Source of the DNA: CAZHOS01 sp964534605
Lineage (GTDB): Bacteria; Patescibacteriota; Saccharimonadia; Saccharimonadales; VXPC01
Direction: 5' to 3'
Length of the DNA: 46,480 nt
NCBI GenBank assembly: GCA_964534605.1
Contig: CAZHOS010000006.1
Location: 1 to 46,480, forward strand
Shown piece after piece: positions 42,214-46,480 of the stretch. Both the position numbers and the translations under genes were made by a program. The notes below the pieces were generated by a model. That model was not told the DNA's origin. It ran no database searches and saw only the letters and a program-made list of their open reading frames with translations. Position 1 is the first letter of the stretch. Every line of letters begins with the position of its first letter.

Positions 42214-42837
42214 TTAGATCGAAGCGTCTTTGGCTTCTGTCTCCATTACGGCGTAGCAGTCACCACACAGCGGTATATACTCGAAATCATTACTGCCAGT
42301 GTCGACGACTTCTTGTTCTCCTTCTAGCATCATCTGCCCGGTTTCTATAGCGACACGCGAATTGAACCGGGCTTTTTTGGGAGTATCTAGATGGCGCTTG
42401 CTCATGCACAGCGTGGGGATCTCTATTCTATTGTCAGCTAGCTCCATTAGTCTACTACCGGCGGGGAAGCCATTTTTGGCGAAGTCTGTGACTAGCCCGT
42501 AACAGATTACGTCTTTCGCATCTGTTTGCTGCTTTGCAACATCGTGTAGCTGCTCGATGTGTATAGGCGTAGAAAAGTGCACTTCGTCGACAATCACTAC
42601 ATGTGGTCGTACGACCAAGTTCGAGATTATTTGATAAAGATTAGTATTTTTGTCATACGTAAAATCCACTTCTTTGCTCAGGCCAACCCTTGTGCTGATG
42701 CCAGTGTCCTTAGTGTCGGTTGAGGGCTTTATTAGCAGCGGTTTGTAGCCAGCCTCTTCGTAGTTATGAGCGGTCTGTATGACGCGGGTGCTCTTGCCGC
42801 CGTTCATTGCTCCGTGATAAAAAGTCATTTTACCCAT
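42214..42837 (-). CDS. tdk: Thymidine kinase
   Basis: 207 residues from MGKMTFYHGAMNGGKS (P-loop GAMNGGKST). It also has VVIVDEVHFS (Walker B with the catalytic Glu), YGLVTDFAKNGFPAGSRLMELADNRIEI and YIPLCGDCYAVM. In most type II kinases zinc is held by two CxxC pairs. The second (CGDC) is intact, but the first reads LCMSKRHLD, with only one Cys and a His nearby, so zinc binding may be altered. It phosphorylates thymidine, fitting a salvage-dependent organism. Confidence 0.95.
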   Translation of the reverse strand: MGKMTFYHGAMNGGKSTRVIQTAHNYEEAGYKPLLIKPSTDTKDTGISTRVGLSKEVDFTYDKNTNLYQIISNLVVRPHVVIVDEVHFSTPIHIEQLHDVAKQQTDAKDVICYGLVTDFAKNGFPAGSRLMELADNRIEIPTLCMSKRHLDTPKKARFNSRVAIETGQMMLEGEQEVVDTGSNDFEYIPLCGDCYAVMETEAKDASI

Positions 42838-42914
42838 ATACGAATGCTACTCTTTGAACTACTGTTGGTGCAAAGTTTTAAACACAATGTTGTTCTGTTA
42901 GCGTTAGCTAAGTA

Positions 42915-43427
42915 CTACAAGGCAGCTTCGATAGCAGCCCACTCGACGTCGCTGTTGTCCTCTGGGATATTGACGCTAATTTGGTCACCTGGTTTGGCCT
43001 TGAAGTATGTAACACTGGCTAGCAGCACACGGTAGCGCTTCTCGCCGATGAATACGTAGTAGTGGCCCTCTTCTTGGATGAGCTCGCCTACTACTTGGAT
43101 GCGTGGGATTGGACCAATTTGTTTGTACATAAAGGCACCATCGTCTGCAATCGTAAGCTTTAGGATGTCGCCTTGTACCAGTTTGGATTTGCTAGCGTAG
43201 TTGGCTGGGACCGGATAAGTCTTGCCGTCGCTGCCAACCATGTTCTGGCCGTCAAAGACGCCTTCGATTATCTTGCCGATATTCTCGTCTCGTTCTACAG
43301 CAGGTCTAATGGTGCTGTCGTCACCAACAACACTTACTAGTAGTTCTTTGGCTGCTGCCAATGAAGTCTCGGCCTCTGATATAAGTGACCGTAGACGTTT
43401 TATTTGTTTGTCTGGTATGTCTGCCAT
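42915..43427 (-). CDS. Hypothetical cytoplasmic protein
   Basis: 170 residues from the ATG (MADIPDKQI); a TTG five codons upstream is possible. An N-terminal coiled-coil-like helix (about 8-40: IKRLRSLISEAETSLAAAKELL) is followed by a beta-rich domain (VFDGQNMVGSDGKTYPVPANYASKSKLVQGDILKLTIADDGAFMYKQIGPIPRIQVVGEL). It may have an OB- or SH3-like fold. I think similar proteins are common in Saccharibacteria, but I cannot name a function. Confidence 0.65.
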   Translation of the reverse strand: MADIPDKQIKRLRSLISEAETSLAAAKELLVSVVGDDSTIRPAVERDENIGKIIEGVFDGQNMVGSDGKTYPVPANYASKSKLVQGDILKLTIADDGAFMYKQIGPIPRIQVVGELIQEEGHYYVFIGEKRYRVLLASVTYFKAKPGDQISVNIPEDNSDVEWAAIEAAL

Positions 43428-43577
43428 TTTGTTTTCTCGCAATTATTTTGTTTGAACCCTGCCCTGCTGTTTAAGCCGTTGAAGTCATATTATCTCGCAA
43501 CTTCTAACACAATTCTGCCTTGACGTTAGCACTTATCATACAAATTATCAACTCACAAGTACCAAAACTGTGGATAA
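43428..43577. other. AT-rich gap with one DnaA-box sequence
   Basis: The gap between two minus-strand genes contains TTATCCACA on the minus strand (43569-43577), a perfect consensus DnaA box, next to the gene end at 43578. Only one perfect copy is seen, with weaker TTATC words nearby (43533-43551). There is no dnaA or dnaN gene here. Confidence 0.35.
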
Positions 43578-43913
43578 CTAACTATTTTTATCGTGCAATG
43601 CTTCTTTTAACTTAGCTAACCTAGCAGCTTGATTAATCATATCGGCGGTGTTCTGAGGCGTGTCTTGCTTGAGTAGACACGTATTACTGCTTGTTTTGCA
43701 GCATATATCTAAAGTCGCATCTCGTTTATCGGTAGAGGCTGCGGGCACGATGACTGCTGGACATTCATCTAAAGGACAAAGTTCTTTTACGACTTCTAGC
43801 AGGAAAAGACCGTGTTCAAAAGCCCTTTTTACGTGGTCCTCATAGTTAGTAGCTTGTTCGTCAAATCTATAAGACACACCTACTTCGTTGTGGTTGTTAC
43901 CTAGGTATTTCAT
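43578..43913 (-). CDS. Small hypothetical protein
   Basis: 111 residues, unknown family. Several Cys (ELCPLDECP, DICCKTSSNTC) in the middle could bind metal or form disulfides. There is no signal peptide. TAGATT lies 6 nt before the ATG, consistent with the leaderless pattern. Confidence 0.5.
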   Translation of the reverse strand: MKYLGNNHNEVGVSYRFDEQATNYEDHVKRAFEHGLFLLEVVKELCPLDECPAVIVPAASTDKRDATLDICCKTSSNTCLLKQDTPQNTADMINQAARLAKLKEALHDKNS

Positions 43914-43970
43914 TGGTACAATCTAGCACTCGCTGGTTAAATATCAAAGCTTAACCATAACTAGGTGTCG

Positions 43971-44513
43971 CTAGGTTGCTCTTTTCATAATTAGGTAGAT
44001 GGCGATACAAAGATATGAGTAGTGGGCAACGTAGCTTGCCACAAGGTCGAACGTTGCGTCACTAGGAGCATCAAAGCCAGGGCGGACTAAGTTAGCGTTT
44101 AATGAAGGGGTATGCGCTGCTCCGCAGAGCACCTTGTGTGTACTTGCGCTCGGGTAGTCATAGCCAGTGCCGTTTTTAAAGAATATTGTGCTCCTGCAGA
44201 TGAAGTCATAGCCTGCCGGTCGACCATCGCCTGTAACAAAGCGCCCGCTGCCGTAAATGTTTGATGCAGCGGCTGACAATGCAAGAAAAATGATTAGACT
44301 GAGTAGGTTTGAAAGGTCGAAGCTTCGAAACAATCTACTAGTCAATATGAGTATCAATGAGAGCGCCATAAATGCATAGAAACCATCAAGCACGACCATC
44401 CATGTTTGGGGTTGAGGGCTATATTGCCTAAACGGCACTAAGAAGAAAAGAGTTAGGATAAAAGCCAGACTCATATGCAGCCTGTGTGTTTTTACAAATT
44501 TGGTAAGTTGCAT
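43971..44513 (-). CDS. Membrane protein of unknown function
   Basis: 180 residues from MQLTKFVKTHRLHM. That start was chosen because the preceding 44 codons of the frame look non-coding and TATGGT lies 8 nt upstream. Four or five TM helices (for example SLAFILTLFFLVPF, GFYAFMALSLILILTS and LLSLIIFLALSAAASN) and a soluble loop with two Cys (about residues 105 and 126) are visible. No family is recognised. Confidence 0.5.
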   Translation of the reverse strand: MQLTKFVKTHRLHMSLAFILTLFFLVPFRQYSPQPQTWMVVLDGFYAFMALSLILILTSRLFRSFDLSNLLSLIIFLALSAAASNIYGSGRFVTGDGRPAGYDFICRSTIFFKNGTGYDYPSASTHKVLCGAAHTPSLNANLVRPGFDAPSDATFDLVASYVAHYSYLCIAIYLIMKRAT

Positions 44514-44539
44514 TATTAGAAACCATACAACATAGACCC

Positions 44540-44764
44540 TTGAACTCCAAAGAGACAAAAAAGGTTGCTTGTTATTGGGGCTCAGAAAAAGTGGCCAGGC
44601 TTGAGTGCAACTTGGAATTTTTGTTGGGCCTGATCGCTTATTCAAGCTCTAGTAGAATTGAGAAGAAATCTTACAGACTTGAGGATAGCTGGTTAGTTTT
44701 CTGCGAAGCGCAAAAGAAGACGGTTTATGCATCGAGCTTAGAAGAAACAGCTCAGTTTGGATGA
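44540..44764 (+). CDS. Possible small protein (weak)
   Basis: 74 residues from a TTG with no ribosome site. The composition (Lys, Glu, Leu; KKVACYWGSEKVARLECNLEFLLGLIAY) looks protein-like and it fills an otherwise empty 300-nt gap between two minus-strand genes. It may equally be chance; no family is recognised. Confidence 0.25.
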   Translation: MNSKETKKVACYWGSEKVARLECNLEFLLGLIAYSSSSRIEKKSYRLEDSWLVFCEAQKKTVYASSLEETAQFG

Positions 44765-44813
44765 AGACCTATGCTTAAGTGCATTCTTAATGCCGGAAAC
44801 GGATCGGGGTAAC

Positions 44814-45353
44814 TTAAACCTGAGAGATATAGATCATAGACCCGAAGTCGCTATCCCCTTGTCTTGGCCTGTAATTTGTCAACAGGCTGATATCACCCGG
44901 TTCGTATGTGGAAGCTACCATTTCTGTGGTCTTAGGGTTTAATCTGATGGTTCTACCGTTTTCGAGAGTGAATGCTATATGCCCATTTTCGTATCTTGAT
45001 CCTCTTGATAGTTCTATGTCCGCTATTGTGCTATTGGTAAGGATTCTTTGCTTAATTTCGTCGCAGTGTAGTATCTTCGCTCCTAGAGCAAGCTCGCCTA
45101 GATTCTCAAATAGTACAACAGGGCTAAGGTGTGTTTGATCATGTTCTCTAACGATATTAACAAATTTTTCGTTTGCCGCATTGCTTAATCTTGAATGTAG
45201 GCCGCTCTCAAGGGCTTTCCTGCTTGTGCCTATAGCACCAAGCGCAAAAGATGCTTCACCGTAGGTAGCATTATCTGACTCAAAACGAGTGATAGTAGCC
45301 TCGGCGAATGAGCGCCTTATTCTTGGGTCCATAGACAAAGAATTGAATTTCAT
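44814..45353 (-). CDS. Hypothetical protein
   Basis: 179 residues, no membrane segment. The N-terminal half looks helical (ASFALGAIGTSRKALESGLHSRLSNAANEKFVNIV) and the C-terminal half beta-rich (GHIAFTLENGRTIRLNPKTTEMVAST). No family is recognised. It is the last gene before the insertion sequence, whose left end begins 45 nt from its start codon. Confidence 0.5.
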   Translation of the reverse strand: MKFNSLSMDPRIRRSFAEATITRFESDNATYGEASFALGAIGTSRKALESGLHSRLSNAANEKFVNIVREHDQTHLSPVVLFENLGELALGAKILHCDEIKQRILTNSTIADIELSRGSRYENGHIAFTLENGRTIRLNPKTTEMVASTYEPGDISLLTNYRPRQGDSDFGSMIYISQV

Positions 45354-45397
45354 AGTATCAAGATCATATCATATTTATTAATATAATGCAAATATTT

Positions 45398-45424
45398 CGT
45401 AGTAACTCACCACCTTTGCAACAT
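45398..45424 (+). repeat. Left terminal inverted repeat of the insertion sequence
   Basis: Begins CGTAG, then AACTCA and CTTTGCAACAT. It matches the reverse complement of the right end with one gap and a few mismatches. Confidence 0.75.
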
Positions 45425-45427
45425 AAA

Positions 45428-45483
45428 AGGTAGGTCTCCTAAACTGTAGTTACATAACTAATCACAATAAGGAGAACCTACCT
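45428..45483 (+). promoter_or_regulatory. Inverted repeat that can mask the transposase ribosome site
   Basis: AGGTAGGTCTCCT (45428-45440) pairs with AGGAGAACCTACCT (45470-45483) with a single bulged base. The downstream arm contains the AGGAG site and ends directly at the ATG. The 29-nt loop is AT-rich and contains the palindrome TAGTTACATAACTA. Confidence 0.65.
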
Positions 45484-46470
45484 ATGGGCTATTCTATCAA
45501 TCCTAATCTACCTAAAGCGAGAGCAACCGCTATGAAACTTCTGGTGTGCGAAGCACTACCAGTAAGCATTGTAGCCAATAAGTGCGGCGTACATCGCTCC
45601 ACTATCTGGAGATGGAAGAATAAGTGGGCTGAGATCAATAAGAATGTACAACTTACCAATGATGGCAGAGTGAGCCGTCCACCTATGTCATCCTTCAGGA
45701 TGGCTGCTTTGAAGTGGCATATACCAACTATCACTTCACGACCCCACACATGCTCACACGCCATCAGCCAGAAGATAGTAAGGTGTGTGATGGGTGCTCG
45801 CCACTCCCTACAGCAGCGCTGTGCTGAGGTGGTCTGGCATCACCTTGTCACCAACAAAGGGGTGAAGATTAGTCTGAGCAGTGTTCGTCGTATCTTGAAG
45901 CGTAATTACGCCTTTGATGGAGCACGGAAGAACAGGGTGCGTCCAGATAACCCCAAAAGACCACAGCCAACCAAGCCTGGAGAGCTTGTTCAGACAGATA
46001 CTATTCACTATGTCTGCCCTAGAACCTACCGTAGACGGTATGTCTACACCGTCATAGATCTATTCACTCGTATGGCATATGCAGAAGTACACCCTAGGAT
46101 ACTGCCAGGTATTGCAGCAAGCGTCGTGATCAATGCTCAGCGACAATGGAAGCTCAAGGATCATGGATACAGTGTATCCATGATCCAAGCCGACAATGGG
46201 CCAGAGTTCAGTAAATATTTTGAGCAGAGGATGAAGCAACACAACATCCAGGTAAGACATTCTAGACTTGGGAGACCCAATGATAACGCTCATGTAGAAC
46301 GGTTCAATAGAACTATTCAGGAAGAATGCCTTGGATCAAAGATAGATAGCAGAGAGGCTAACGCCACCCTGCAAGCTAAGATTAATAAGTATATTGAGTT
46401 TTACAACACCCAAAGAGTACACTTAGGGATACAGCTTAAGATTCCTTCTGAGATGTTGCAAAGCTCCTGA
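45484..46470 (+). CDS. DDE transposase with rve integrase core (IS3/IS481-like)
   Basis: 328 residues in one frame, with no frameshift between two ORFs as in classic IS3. An N-terminal HTH (ALPVSIVANKCGVHRSTIWRWKNKW) is followed by a second basic helical domain (SLSSVRRILKRNYAF) and the retroviral-integrase fold. Catalytic residues: Asp in QTDTIHYV, Asp in QADNGPEF and Glu in HVERFNRTIQEE, ending VHLGIQLKIPSEML. It cuts and joins the element ends. Confidence 0.93.
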   Translation: MGYSINPNLPKARATAMKLLVCEALPVSIVANKCGVHRSTIWRWKNKWAEINKNVQLTNDGRVSRPPMSSFRMAALKWHIPTITSRPHTCSHAISQKIVRCVMGARHSLQQRCAEVVWHHLVTNKGVKISLSSVRRILKRNYAFDGARKNRVRPDNPKRPQPTKPGELVQTDTIHYVCPRTYRRRYVYTVIDLFTRMAYAEVHPRILPGIAASVVINAQRQWKLKDHGYSVSMIQADNGPEFSKYFEQRMKQHNIQVRHSRLGRPNDNAHVERFNRTIQEECLGSKIDSREANATLQAKINKYIEFYNTQRVHLGIQLKIPSEMLQSS

Positions 46471-46480
46471 GTTCTCTACG
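46453..46480 (-). repeat. Right terminal inverted repeat of the insertion sequence
   Basis: ATGTTGCAAAG to CTCTACG at the window edge. It overlaps the last codons of the transposase gene. One or more terminal bases may lie beyond the window. Confidence 0.7.

Larger units (their letters stand above)
45398..46480 (+). mobile_element. Insertion sequence with DDE transposase (IS3/IS481-like), right end at window edge
   Basis: A single transposase gene flanked by related ends: the left end CGTAG...CTTTGCAACAT (45398-45424) and the right end (46453-46480, inverted) share about 23 of 28 positions. The element is at least 1083 bp, in the range of IS481-like elements. Target-site duplications cannot be seen because the window ends at the right terminus. 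It is apparently intact. Confidence 0.85.

Noticed and set aside
43500..43580. Replication origin at the DnaA box
   Set aside because: Only one perfect box, no dnaA or dnaN nearby and no cluster of boxes; reported only as a site.
1..46480. CRISPR array, prophage or UGA recoding
   Set aside because: No regularly spaced repeats, no phage structural genes, and UGA is used as a stop.

Overview
The window is about 46.5 kb of a small-genome bacterium that reads best as Candidatus Saccharibacteria (TM7, Patescibacteria/CPR). The grounds are gene content and style rather than a marker-gene search. Intergenic gaps are short, many exported proteins are of unknown function, and the DNA-replication genes lack cofactor domains usual in other bacteria. 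UGA is a normal stop (the ParB-like gene ends in it), which argues against the UGA-recoding CPR lineages (Gracilibacteria, Absconditabacteria). No capsid, tail or conjugation genes are present. The only clear mobile element is a DDE insertion sequence whose right end reaches the last bases of the window.

Layout. 0-9 kb: ParB-like protein, corrinoid adenosyltransferase, glutaredoxin, a run of exported or unknown proteins (one histidine-rich), a solitary Cys4 protein with its own promoter, leader and terminator, a wHTH-Nudix-like regulator, a membrane-anchored HExxH protease and MgtC. 8.5-12.9 kb: a large UvrD-like helicase-nuclease and queA, divergently transcribed. 12.9-19.2 kb: a minus-strand run of response regulator, histidine kinase, two-TM K+ channel, DUF389 membrane protein, subtilisin-like protease and CorA, with very tight spacing, so ion homeostasis and surface proteolysis are probably under one two-component system. 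19.2-21.8 kb: a structured non-coding stretch, a secreted protein that appears to start at ATT, a His-rich gene broken by an in-frame stop, and two membrane-anchored proteins (HhH and OmpA-like). 21.8-26.6 kb: thiol-redox proteins, DEAD-box RNA helicase, flavin reductase, HNH nuclease. 26.7-29.6 kb: a frameshifted CYTH gene, tRNA-Gln(UUG), a partial tRNA duplication carrying a 167-bp structured insert, then a COG0523 GTPase and ECF sigma factor pair. 29.6-34.5 kb: alpha/beta hydrolase, two GT4 glycosyltransferases and an AI-2E-type permease. 34.5-43.4 kb: minus-strand housekeeping block (dnaX, dnaB, GT-C-like membrane protein, ybaB, recR, DHH phosphoesterase, cysS), preceded by tdk. 43.5-45.4 kb: small unknown genes. 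45.4 kb to the end: insertion sequence.

Three signals run through the window. First, many genes have a -10 hexamer placed 6-9 nt before the start codon with no Shine-Dalgarno sequence, which predicts leaderless mRNAs. Genes inside operons, and a few with long leaders, do have AGGAGG-type sites. Second, two genes are broken in ways that look recent or artefactual (CYTH: two one-base losses; His-rich protein: one TAA). Third, the usual four-Cys zinc modules are absent from both RecR and DnaX. The most unusual non-coding items are the tRNA-Gln duplication with its foldable insert (27654-27874) and the hairpin-rich intergenic region at 19300-19560.
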